Source: a virus
Strand: one strand, 5' to 3'
IMG/VR virus record: IMGVR_UViG_3300025645_000261
Span: 1-32,763 of that record
Length of the DNA stretch: 32,763 nt
The translations under genes and the position numbers were made by a program. Within the stretch, counting starts at the first letter, position 1, and each line of letters begins with the position of its first letter. The notes under the pieces are model-generated. The model had not been told where the DNA came from. It saw only the letters and a program-made list of their open reading frames with translations, and did not search any database. Of this stretch, positions 26,144 through 32,176 are shown piece by piece.

Positions 26144-26172
26144 ATTATACGGAGTTTTAAGGTTATTGTCAA
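26144..26172 (-). promoter_or_regulatory. Sigma-70 promoter P3 between ligase halves
   Basis: On the minus strand: TTGACA (26167-26172), 17-nt spacer, TATAAT (26144-26149), flanked by CG...ACG, with AAAAAAATAGTTC upstream. Both boxes are perfect. It gives independent transcription of the C-terminal ligase gene and the tandem HTH gene. Confidence 0.93.
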
Positions 26173-26196
26173 GAACTATTTTTTTCAAGGTAGCAA

Positions 26197-27114
26197 TCAA
26201 TCTAACCGCCTCACGACGCGAGGTATGATTTCACCAGAACGTATAACCTCTACTTTACAACCTAACTCCAAATTAAGATCGCGGATATACTCAATATTAT
26301 GTAGAGTAGCTCTCGATACTGTAGCTTCACCTATAATACAAGGCTCTAATATAGCTACGGGACTGACAACACCGCTTTTACCCAACTGCCATACTACCTC
26401 CAACAGCGTGGTCTCCACTCCAGCTATTTGCTCTTTCAAAGCAAAAGCGCCTCGTGGGTGTTTAGCAGTGTAACCTAGGCTCTTAAAAGTTTTGTACGAA
26501 TCTACACGATAGACAATGCCATCTGTAGGGTAGGCACTAGCATCAAACTTATTAACTGTATTGAAGCCTTGAGTGTTTAGAGCACCCATTGCCTCTCTCC
26601 AGGTACTATTGTTTTCGCCTTGAACATCATAAGCTACAAAAGTTAAGGGTCGAGAACGAAACTCTTCCATAGACTTTAAGTTTAGTGACCCCGAAGCGAA
26701 GTTACGAGAGTTAGGAACACTGCTTGGAGCAATTACCTCACCAGTGATTTGAACAACACCCAAGTACTTAATTGTATTAGGTACTAGATGTTGCATCTTA
26801 TCTGTGATGTCTCTACCATGGATGCCGTCACCTCTGGTTAAACCCAGTTGTAATTCGCCACCTATGTATAGAATAGATACTGCTGCTCCATCTAATTTAG
26901 GAGTTCTCACGTAGCCGTCTAGTGCTGGAGCTTTGGTAATATCAAAAAACTTCTGCAACGAATACATTTGATATGTATGTGGCACTGCATCAGTAACCTC
27001 ATACCCAACTGTATTGTAGTTATGCTTTTCTGCTAGAAGGTCGAACTCCGCATCTGAAAGAAGTGGAGTACCTTCGTAATATAACTTACTTGCTCTGTCT
27101 AAAAATGCTCGCAT
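26197..27114 (-). CDS. NAD-dependent DNA ligase, N-terminal half (Ia, adenylation, OB)
   Basis: Contains the NAD-binding Ia region (YYEGTPLLSDAEFDLL, residues 12-27), HTYQMYSLQKFFD (46-58), the AMP-accepting lysine Lys73 in PKLDG, TRGDGIHGRDIT, GEVIAP, a later DGIVYRVD and FALKEQ, and the start of the OB fold (WQLGKSGVVSPVA...SRATLHN). The Ia region is shorter than in bacteria. The zinc finger, HhH and BRCT domains are in the next gene. It seals nicks and joins Okazaki fragments in complex with that partner, as inferred from T5. AGGAAAACAAT lies before ATG 27114 and promoter P4 lies upstream. Confidence 0.92.
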   Translation of the reverse strand: MRAFLDRASKLYYEGTPLLSDAEFDLLAEKHNYNTVGYEVTDAVPHTYQMYSLQKFFDITKAPALDGYVRTPKLDGAAVSILYIGGELQLGLTRGDGIHGRDITDKMQHLVPNTIKYLGVVQITGEVIAPSSVPNSRNFASGSLNLKSMEEFRSRPLTFVAYDVQGENNSTWREAMGALNTQGFNTVNKFDASAYPTDGIVYRVDSYKTFKSLGYTAKHPRGAFALKEQIAGVETTLLEVVWQLGKSGVVSPVAILEPCIIGEATVSRATLHNIEYIRDLNLELGCKVEVIRSGEIIPRVVRRLD

Positions 27115-27139
27115 ATTGTTTTCCTAAATAAGAAAAGAT

Positions 27140-27168
27140 ATTATACGTACTTTAACCAAGATTGTCAA
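27140..27168 (-). promoter_or_regulatory. Sigma-70 promoter P4
   Basis: On the minus strand: TTGACA (27163-27168), 17-nt spacer, TATAAT (27140-27145) preceded by CG. The upstream AAATAGTTC contains the TAG stop of the preceding gene. It drives the first ligase half. Confidence 0.93.
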
Positions 27169-27171
27169 GAA

Positions 27172-27471
27172 CTATTTATACAGATCCTGGATAAGGTCTG
27201 AGAAATGTTCTTCTATCAAGCTCTTAGATTCCGCTAGAGATAATATCTCTATTAGACCTGCAAACATCTCTCTTGAGTTAGAAAGATCTAAGGGCATAGC
27301 TACTCCTTCAGGGGTAGGCTTCCACTCTTCGTCAAAGTCCATATAATACTTTCGTAGGTGCATATATTCTATGCCCCGGAAAGTGTTGATGGTAAGTCTT
27401 ATCTGTATTTCTTTAACTTCATCATAATGTATAACACGAGAGTACGCTTCAGGAGCCTGGTGTAAGTCCAT
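27172..27471 (-). CDS. PC4-like single-strand-binding protein (99 aa), tentative
   Basis: The middle, KEIQIRLTINTFRGIEYMHL followed by RKYY and WKPTPEGVAMPLDL, resembles the eukaryotic transcription coactivator PC4 / phage PC4-like fold (beta strands with NTF-x-G-x-EY-x-x-(I/L)RKYY, then W-x-P-x-x-x-G). This fold binds single-stranded DNA and often melts or protects it. The C-terminal 35 residues are helical. ATG overlaps the stop of the 90-residue gene (TAATG). Role could be in transcription or in replication next to the ligase; identification is by motif only. Confidence 0.62.
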   Translation of the reverse strand: MDLHQAPEAYSRVIHYDEVKEIQIRLTINTFRGIEYMHLRKYYMDFDEEWKPTPEGVAMPLDLSNSREMFAGLIEILSLAESKSLIEEHFSDLIQDLYK

Positions 27472-27743
27472 TATGTTCTGCCTTCATTCTTTAAAATGGA
27501 GGCAAGAGGAACCACACTAGACACGTTCGAAGGTCTCAGTAAACGGTATGAATCAGTATCCCAGCAGAAGAAAAGGAGGGTATCCTCAGTTTCAGTTGCT
27601 CTATTCTTCTTTTTCTGAATATAGGGAGTTGAAAAATCTAAGGTACAAACATTGTACTTTAGCTTTTTGGAGTGCTCGCTACGATAAGTAATAACGGCAT
27701 CCCCATAAGAGCGCACTAACTGCGCTAGTTCTTGCTTTTTCAC
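27471..27743 (-). CDS. Small conserved phage protein (90 aa), unknown function
   Basis: Begins at GTG (27743) with AAGGAA upstream. It contains YNVCTLDFSTPYIQKKK and DTLLFFCWDTDSYRLLRPSN, a strand-rich pattern that I associate with an unnamed family in marine phages. It is basic in the middle and has no membrane segment. It overlaps the PC4-like gene by one base. The GTG overlaps the stop of an 11-codon mini-ORF (see the region just upstream), which may control its translation. Confidence 0.72.
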   Translation of the reverse strand: MKKQELAQLVRSYGDAVITYRSEHSKKLKYNVCTLDFSTPYIQKKKNRATETEDTLLFFCWDTDSYRLLRPSNVSSVVPLASILKNEGRT

Positions 27744-27778
27744 TATAAGTTTCCTTCTGGTAGTAGTTTAGCAATCAT
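27743..27778 (-). other. 11-codon leader mini-ORF (MIAKLLPEGNL)
   Basis: ATG at 27778, stop TAG whose last G is the first G of the next gene's GTG. Its sense codons contain the AAGGAA that serves as ribosome-binding site for the downstream gene. It could couple translation or be a leftover 5' exon-like fragment of the same protein in another frame (KLLPEGN is a common phage-protein start). It has no Shine-Dalgarno of its own that I can see. Confidence 0.4.
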
Positions 27779-27819
27779 TATTACTATGTACTTACTCAGA
27801 GGTTATTTATAAGAGATGC

Positions 27820-27851
27820 AAAAAAGCCCCGCTAGACGAATCTAGCAGGGC
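27820..27851 (-). terminator. Rho-independent terminator of the single-gene HTH unit
   Basis: On the minus strand GCCCTGCTAGA, loop UUCG, TCTAGCGGGGC form an 11-bp stem (one G-U pair), followed by six U (27820-27825). It is twelve bases beyond the HTH gene stop and insulates it from the genes to the left. Confidence 0.95.
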
Positions 27852-27862
27852 GATAGTTACTA

Positions 27863-28303
27863 CTAACCTTCGTCAGAAAGTAGGGTAGTAAAGTACTGAG
27901 CGGCTTTACCAGTCAACTTAGAGATAATCTCTTCATCAACAGCTTTACCTGCATCAGTAATAGCAGCGGTGAGGGCTTCTTGAGCTGCTGCTTTGGAGAC
28001 ACGAGTGCCGCCTGTAGCTGCACCGGTAGAAGCGGTTTTTGCTGCTGGGGTTTTCTTAACGTAGACGCCAGCCTTTGTTAAAATCATGCGAACACCGTTT
28101 GGTGATTCGTCGAGTTCTTCTGCAATATCTTTTACGATCTCCATAGATGTTTCTGGAGTTGGTTCTGCTGCTTCATAAAGGCGTACTGCCTCTGCTTTCT
28201 TATCGTCATCCCAAGCCACTTTTCGGCTCCTTCTGTTAGGGTTTTTGTTTCCTGGGCAATCGCCCAGAGTTTTGAGTTGTTGTTCGTAGAATCTTTGTCC
28301 CAT
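27863..28303 (-). CDS. HTH DNA-binding protein (146 aa), single-gene unit
   Basis: Residues 28-74 (VAWDDDKKAEAVRLYEAA and VKDIAEELDESPNGVRMIL) form a Myb/HTH unit with the same layout as the four units in the 241-residue protein (compare VEAIAEQIGKTARGVKTML). A basic, Ala/Thr-rich linker (TPAAKTASTGAATGGTRVSK) leads to a small helical C-terminus. The start region is Asn/Arg/Lys-rich (GNKNPNRRSRKV). GAGGA precedes ATG 28303. It has its own strong promoter (P5) and terminator, suggesting high, independent expression. Likely a DNA-binding regulator or histone-like protein. Targets unknown. Confidence 0.72.
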   Translation of the reverse strand: MGQRFYEQQLKTLGDCPGNKNPNRRSRKVAWDDDKKAEAVRLYEAAEPTPETSMEIVKDIAEELDESPNGVRMILTKAGVYVKKTPAAKTASTGAATGGTRVSKAAAQEALTAAITDAGKAVDEEIISKLTGKAAQYFTTLLSDEG

Positions 28304-28327
28304 ACATTCCTCGATTTCAGAATGGAT

Positions 28328-28356
28328 ATTATACGGGAATTTAAGGAGGCCGTCAA
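28328..28356 (-). promoter_or_regulatory. Sigma-70 promoter P5
   Basis: On the minus strand: TTGACG (28351-28356), 17-nt spacer, TATAAT (28328-28333) preceded by CCG, with AAAAAATAGTTC upstream. One mismatch in the -35 box. It drives only the 146-residue HTH gene. Confidence 0.9.
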
Positions 28357-28366
28357 GAACTATTTT

Positions 28367-29101
28367 TTACAACCTCTCCAAATTTACGCCGTACTTTTTC
28401 AAGTGTTCCAGTTTCGCAAGCTCACAAGCAGGTGCATATGCGTGAAAGCCTCCAGAAGTTACGCTACTAAAGAAAGTATCTTCACTGTCTACTTTCTGAA
28501 CTACGTAAATCTGATAGCAAGGAGAGGCATACTTACTTTCATAGTCTGTATTCCCAAGACCTTTCTTACCGGCTTGATACTCCGTAGTCATTCGGTTACC
28601 TACTCTTACAGCACTATGATAAGTTGCTGACCAAGCGATCTCTCCTGGAACAAAGTCTTCAGACACGCACTCATCTGGGAAGTAGTCTACTTGTCGTTTT
28701 TCTTCTTTAGAGCTAGGGCGTTGTGGGACTCCAACTGTTTCAAGTATTTGTCGCACGAATCCTGTGCTTCGAAAAAGGCGTTTCGATATGTCCGTAACAG
28801 TCTCGCCTTGCAAGTAATCAGTAACTGCCTCGCAAATTTCTGAATCCTTTGCAGGACGGCCTCGATTTTGTGCTTTCCTTGTTTTAACATACGCTTTCTG
28901 CTCTAAATAGCCATCTATAATTGCATTCAATCTTGTAGTATTGTATGCAATGTTTAGTATTTCACAGGCTTCCTTTTTAGTTATCGCTTTTTTGGTATTG
29001 GAGCCACTTTGGGTTGAACTGTCCGGGTTTAAAAGTGCTATCACCTTCTCGATGTTCTTGTTCGTTAGGTTCTCGTAATCCTTCTTCTTCACTCTTGCCA
29101 T
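28367..29101 (-). CDS. HTH protein with AT-hook-like motif (244 aa)
   Basis: The basic N-terminus is followed by an HTH-like region (AITKKEACEILNIAYNTTRLNAII, about 39-62), then an AT-hook-like NRGRPAK (residues 79-85), then a second HTH-like unit (ICEAVTDYLQGETVTDISKRL, 88-108, and STGFVRQIL). The C-terminal 120 residues are a beta-rich domain of unknown role, with several Tyr and Cys. It is probably a DNA-binding regulator. Its ATG has GGAG eight bases upstream yet lies 125 nt inside the preceding gene. Its stop lies in the AT-rich element of promoter P5. Confidence 0.68.
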   Translation of the reverse strand: MARVKKKDYENLTNKNIEKVIALLNPDSSTQSGSNTKKAITKKEACEILNIAYNTTRLNAIIDGYLEQKAYVKTRKAQNRGRPAKDSEICEAVTDYLQGETVTDISKRLFRSTGFVRQILETVGVPQRPSSKEEKRQVDYFPDECVSEDFVPGEIAWSATYHSAVRVGNRMTTEYQAGKKGLGNTDYESKYASPCYQIYVVQKVDSEDTFFSSVTSGGFHAYAPACELAKLEHLKKYGVNLERL

Positions 29102-29384
29102 TTTCTAACTCCAATTCTAATTTAAACATTAAACAGCAGATAGCGTGTGCTAAATGCGAGTAATTTGTTTCTTCGTCTTTTAGTTCACCATCAAGGTGTG
29201 CGAATATGTGCCGAAGTGCACCACCGCTGTATCTATTCTGAAGATTGTCTAACTTACGCCAGTTATCTTCATCATATTTTTGTGCGCCAAAAGTCAGTAC
29301 CTTACTAATCTCTACCATGGATTTGGGAGGTAGTAAATACATCTTCGGCTTCTCACTATCAAACTTTCTACCCTCATCACTCAT
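28977..29384 (-). CDS. dATP/dGTP diphosphohydrolase-like protein (135 aa)
   Basis: Residues 5-90 (GRKFDSEKPKMYLLPPKSM, FGAQKYDEDNW, and the helix with SGGALRHIFAHLDGELKDEET and SHLAHAICCLMF) match a phage family known as DUF5664 or dATP/dGTP diphosphohydrolase N-terminal domain (recalled, not searched). The family is linked to nucleotide-pool control; HIFAHLDGE and HLAHAI would supply metal ligands in a MazG-like helical bundle. ATG 29384 is chosen over the upstream TTG because AAGGAG lies seven bases before it. The final 45 residues are charged, without the domain, and overlap the next gene by 125 nt. It follows thyX, overlapping by 8 nt. Confidence 0.8.
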   Translation of the reverse strand: MSDEGRKFDSEKPKMYLLPPKSMVEISKVLTFGAQKYDEDNWRKLDNLQNRYSGGALRHIFAHLDGELKDEETNYSHLAHAICCLMFKLELELENGKSEEEGLREPNEQEHREGDSTFKPGQFNPKWLQYQKSDN

Positions 29385-30042
29385 GCACAAACTCCTTAAT
29401 CATAGGAAACACATCGTTAATGGCATAAGCGCATTGACGAGCAATATCCATATGCTCCTGTTGAGTACCTGGTGTAGTTCGTACATCAATGTAGTGCATC
29501 CAAGATCGTACTGTACCATTCATATACATACGAGTTTTAGTAAGACCCTCTGGCAATACTGCACGAGCTTGCTCTTTCGCAATGCCATTCGCTAAAGCCC
29601 AGCGATATGCTGCGTCTGCTGCTTCTAATACGCGCTTCTGTTGGTTTACCCAGTGTCCCTGAAGTAGTTTGTGTCCATCCATTTCTGGATCAAGTGTCAA
29701 ACTATTCTGACGATTATTCTCATCCTGAATTCGTGCTTCTCTTAGCTCGAACGGATAGCCCATCGCCGCAGGGTCGGCGTAGCGTTGGCTGAACTCCTGA
29801 AAAGAGAAACTACGGTGACGTAGAATCTGCTTTGCGATATCACGAGTTGTATTAATCTCTAAGCATATAGAAGCCATTTCGAATGGTGACCAGTGTTTAT
29901 GCTTTACGAGATAACCTACCAGCTTTTCAGAAGTTTCTTTGTTGTGCTGGTTGCTTGGATTCGACACTCTTGCCATCATTGCAATATCTTCTAAGAGATT
30001 AGAGTCAGACGAAGATGTCGATATAAGTTTTACTTTTGTCAT
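29377..30042 (-). CDS. thyX: FAD-dependent thymidylate synthase ThyX
   Basis: Converts dUMP to dTMP with FAD, NADPH and methylene-tetrahydrofolate. The signature RHRx7S is at residues 75-85 (RHRSFSFQEFS) followed by QRY; the C-terminal half has RSWMHYIDVR (with the substrate-binding Arg) and GTQQEHMDIA. Length 221 aa is typical. It overlaps the HNH gene by 4 nt (ATGA) and the dNTP hydrolase-like gene by 8 nt. With the reductase and hydrolase it forms the phage's nucleotide-supply set. The gene is not interrupted by an intron. Confidence 0.96.
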   Translation of the reverse strand: MTKVKLISTSSSDSNLLEDIAMMARVSNPSNQHNKETSEKLVGYLVKHKHWSPFEMASICLEINTTRDIAKQILRHRSFSFQEFSQRYADPAAMGYPFELREARIQDENNRQNSLTLDPEMDGHKLLQGHWVNQQKRVLEAADAAYRWALANGIAKEQARAVLPEGLTKTRMYMNGTVRSWMHYIDVRTTPGTQQEHMDIARQCAYAINDVFPMIKEFVHE

Positions 30043-30692
30043 TCGAATTTGTTCCCTTTCTTTAAATTTTCTTCGGCAGTTAGATACTGCAAATTTGTTT
30101 CTACGTGGAGACCAGACACCCTTTCTCCTTGTAGAGGAATAATATGGTCTACGTGGTACCCCTCTGGGCAGTTCGCATAGACTTCTTTAATTTTTTCAAG
30201 GTCTGCCCAAGAAGGAGTTCTTTGTAGCTTAGCTCCTCTATATTTTGCACAGTAGTAGGCTCCTTTTCCACCTCGTAGTCTTTCTCTTTGTTGCGAGTTT
30301 ATTTTGTCTTGGTTAGCTTTTTGGTATCGCGCTCTGGCAGTTTTGTCTTTTTCTGGATTATTTTCTTGCCAGTCCTTCCCCTTCCGATCCATACACGGCT
30401 TACAACCCCAAGTTTTACCTGTAGAAGTAGAGTTATCAGTATAAAAATCCTCTAAAGGTTTTGCTTTTTGACAGTTAGTACACCATTTTAAGCCCTCTAC
30501 TATAAGTATTTCTGTTCTTAGGCTTGTGTTAGGTACTTTATTGGGGTATAGTTTTTTAAATGCCGCCGCCACTTTTTTTCTACAGCACTTTAACTCTTTT
30601 GCCACAGCACTGGCACTTGTATGTATCAGACATAAGTTTAGAAAATCCTCTTTTGAAAGAGCTATTTCTTTGGTTATAATTACAATTTCCAT
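30039..30692 (-). CDS. HNH endonuclease with zinc ribbon
   Basis: Free-standing DNA endonuclease, possibly a homing or mobile element. The C-terminus has GYHVDHIIPLQGERVSGLHV (His180, Asp182-His183) and N200LQ plus NLKKGNKF, the usual HNH core. A zinc ribbon (Cys71-x2-Cys74, Cys97-x2-Cys100) and a basic linker lie before it; an HTH-like region is at 13-48 (SKEDFLNLCLIHTSASAVAKEL). Such HNH plus zinc ribbon proteins are frequent phage insertions. It is the first gene of the P6 unit, has GGAG before ATG and is coupled to thyX. Confidence 0.85.
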   Translation of the reverse strand: MEIVIITKEIALSKEDFLNLCLIHTSASAVAKELKCCRKKVAAAFKKLYPNKVPNTSLRTEILIVEGLKWCTNCQKAKPLEDFYTDNSTSTGKTWGCKPCMDRKGKDWQENNPEKDKTARARYQKANQDKINSQQRERLRGGKGAYYCAKYRGAKLQRTPSWADLEKIKEVYANCPEGYHVDHIIPLQGERVSGLHVETNLQYLTAEENLKKGNKFE

Positions 30693-30712
30693 AATTTCTC
30701 TCCTTGGCTAAT

Positions 30713-30741
30713 ATTGTACCAAAAAGAGAAATTTTTGTCAA
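30713..30741 (-). promoter_or_regulatory. Sigma-70 promoter P6
   Basis: On the minus strand: TTGACA (30736-30741), 17-nt spacer, TACAAT (30713-30718). Upstream AAAAAATAATTC. One mismatch in the -10 box. It drives the HNH, ThyX and hydrolase-like genes. Confidence 0.88.
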
Positions 30742-30777
30742 GAATTATTTTTTCTCTGCTTGAACTAGATTTGTACA

Positions 30778-30870
30778 TCACATCCAAACTCCGTTAGTAA
30801 CACCATAGTGTAGCATTGTGCCTACTGCACCAATCACCACAGCATACCAAACTACCAATCGTTTCTTCAC
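30778..30870 (-). CDS. 30-residue single-span membrane peptide
   Basis: GTG at 30870 overlaps the TGA of the preceding gene (GTGA), so translation is coupled. The product starts (M)KKRLVVWYAVVIGAVGTML, with two lysines and an arginine before a hydrophobic span, then HYGVTNGVWM. That is the layout of a tiny inner-membrane protein with the N-terminus inside. It may belong to the small hydrophobic proteins of marine phages. A pinholin or inhibitor-type role is possible given the nearby lysis genes, but I have no direct evidence. Confidence 0.6.
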   Translation of the reverse strand: MKKRLVVWYAVVIGAVGTMLHYGVTNGVWM

Positions 30871-31085
30871 TGTCCACTTCTCCCAACAAGATCTCGTTTA
30901 TACACTGCTGTGGTGTTTGTGCCCATTTGCGGGCACACTAAAATAAACTCCGGTAATCCATGCTCATCACTGTTACCCGCTTCACCACAGATAAAGAATG
31001 AACCACTCTTGTCAGGTTGTGTGTGAAACCAAATCTTTTTCAGCTTGGTGAACAGTTCATGTTCTTCGTCAGTGATTTCTTTCAT
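30867..31085 (-). CDS. Conserved small phage protein (72 aa), unknown function
   Basis: ATG 31085 (MKEITDEEHELF) has GGAGG seven bases before it; a GTG one codon earlier is possible but less likely. The core FFICGEAGNSDEHGLPEFILV followed by CPQMG is a conserved-looking pattern that I associate with unnamed marine phage proteins. Two cysteines and strands suggest a small beta protein. It overlaps the upstream gene by about 17 nt and the membrane peptide by 3 nt. Confidence 0.75.
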   Translation of the reverse strand: MKEITDEEHELFTKLKKIWFHTQPDKSGSFFICGEAGNSDEHGLPEFILVCPQMGTNTTAVYKRDLVGRSGQ

Positions 31086-31695
31086 CACTCACCCTCCTTT
31101 TGATTTTCTCTGCTATCATTTCCGATACTAAGTCATTATTCCACCAGCCTGGCTTGTCACGATATTTCCATTCTGCGAAGTTATTTTTATCGTACATATA
31201 AAAGTTGCGGTAGGACTCAATAGCTGTGCCTTGCTTATATTTGTCTGGCATTATTTTCATTGCTAAAGCAAAAGTGGTAAACCCATGGTCTTCCATGTGT
31301 TTTGGTTCTGGCAAAGCATAGAGCATTGCAAGACTTTTGTGATCACTACCATAACGATAGTGTGCTTCGCTACCGAGAGCAAAGGCGTAGCAATTTGTCC
31401 AGAAGTAATTTTCAAGAGAGGAACGCACCCAAACACATGAAGGATGATTCTGCATGGTAGGAAGGTATGGAAAGAGTCTATCTTCCATTGGAACTTCTTT
31501 CCACTCTTTGCGAGTCTTTTGCAGAATAGCATTTTCTTCTTTAGTGATAGCACGAGGTACAAAACCGAATAGGTGATCTATCCAGAGATTTGTGCAGATA
31601 AGCTGTGCGGCTTCGAGTATCATCTTATTGACGTGTCGGTCAACATGATACTCTGCACACTTATCGAGGTCTTCGTCTAGGTAAAAAAGATTGAT
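31069..31695 (-). CDS. Conserved phage protein with likely AUC start (208 aa)
   Basis: The first standard start is ATG 31623 (MILEAAQ), but the frame is open upstream and the extra codons read NLFYLDEDLDKCAEYHVDRH and then VNKM, a typical N-terminus of a phage family (recalled pattern FYLDxDxxKCAxYHxDxHVxKMILE). The codon before it is ATC at 31695, seven bases after AGGAG (31703-31707) and at the right distance from promoter P7. No ATG, GTG or TTG is in frame between. So translation probably starts at AUC. The C-terminus has MPDKYKQGTAIESYRNFY and ends near WWN...RRVSDERNH. No enzymatic motif is certain; a DNA-repair role is only a suggestion. Confidence 0.72.
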   Translation of the reverse strand: MNLFYLDEDLDKCAEYHVDRHVNKMILEAAQLICTNLWIDHLFGFVPRAITKEENAILQKTRKEWKEVPMEDRLFPYLPTMQNHPSCVWVRSSLENYFWTNCYAFALGSEAHYRYGSDHKSLAMLYALPEPKHMEDHGFTTFALAMKIMPDKYKQGTAIESYRNFYMYDKNNFAEWKYRDKPGWWNNDLVSEMIAEKIKRRVSDERNH

Positions 31696-31702
31696 GATAA
31701 TT

Positions 31703-31707
31703 CTCCT
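31703..31707 (-). promoter_or_regulatory. Shine-Dalgarno AGGAG deciding the AUC start
   Basis: AGGAG on the minus strand, seven bases before ATC 31695. There is no other start codon with a Shine-Dalgarno in this frame. The expected transcript from P7 (start near 31715) includes it. Confidence 0.7.
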
Positions 31708-31721
31708 AAAATTGAATATGT

Positions 31722-31750
31722 ATTATACGCAATTTTAGAAAGACTGTCAA
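31722..31750 (-). promoter_or_regulatory. Sigma-70 promoter P7
   Basis: On the minus strand: TTGACA (31745-31750), 17-nt spacer, TATAAT (31722-31727) preceded by GCG. The upstream GAATAACTC contains the stop codon of the spanin-like gene. It drives the 208-residue gene, the 72-residue gene and the membrane peptide. Confidence 0.93.
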
Positions 31751-31753
31751 GAG

Positions 31754-32176
31754 TTATTCTTCAGTTGCTGTAGGTTTGGTGGGGGTGGTTACATCTTTGT
31801 AGTATAATATAACTTCTCCGAGTTGACTAATGTATCTTTTCAACTCTTGCGTGTTATAAGACATTAGTTCATAGTCTCCGACACTCATTGCTACAAATAC
31901 TAAGTCTCCTCCATGCTTCTTTTTAATATCTTCTATGAATTTATCGAAATAAGTATAGCCTTCAGGATATTGTCCATCTTTGTTAGCTATTTTAGTATCT
32001 GATACTACATACCAGTGTGGTTCTTTGAGACTGAGAGCGCGTGGCATGATAGGCTGTGTAATGACAATCTCTACAGGCTTAGAGACTATTTTTACTTCAC
32101 GTGGAGGTGCTTGGAAAAAGCTACAACCACTAATCGTTGAGAGAATTAATGCGCTTGCTAATATCTTCAATCTCAT
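31754..32176 (-). CDS. Lipoprotein, probable outer-membrane spanin
   Basis: Begins MRLKILASALILSTISGCSF: a lipoprotein signal peptide with lipobox ISGC and Cys18 as lipidation site. The mature part is 120 residues, longer than most Rz1 proteins, with a beta-rich middle and proline-rich ends (QAPPREVK and TPTKPTATEE). It starts 47 nt inside the gene for the TM/coiled-coil protein, the overlap typical of spanin pairs, and follows lysozyme. It would fuse with the inner spanin to rupture the outer membrane, which implies a Gram-negative host. Identification is by architecture and position; a different periplasmic lipoprotein is possible. Confidence 0.65.
   Translation of the reverse strand: MRLKILASALILSTISGCSFFQAPPREVKIVSKPVEIVITQPIMPRALSLKEPHWYVVSDTKIANKDGQYPEGYTYFDKFIEDIKKKHGGDLVFVAMSVGDYELMSYNTQELKRYISQLGEVILYYKDVTTPTKPTATEE

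Noticed and set aside
28977-29384. Aminoadenine (Z) genome pathway suggested by a dATP/dGTP diphosphohydrolase-like protein
   Set aside because: No PurZ-type adenylosuccinate synthetase or dATP phosphohydrolase is in the window, and this family also occurs in phages with normal DNA.
30039-30692. HNH gene as part of an intron or intein in thyX
   Set aside because: thyX is continuous from start to stop and the HNH ORF is free-standing, with no flanking splice or intein motifs.
31623-31623. ATG 31623 as the true start of the 208-residue gene
   Set aside because: It would remove a protein-like N-terminus and leave the strong AGGAG at 31703 without a start.
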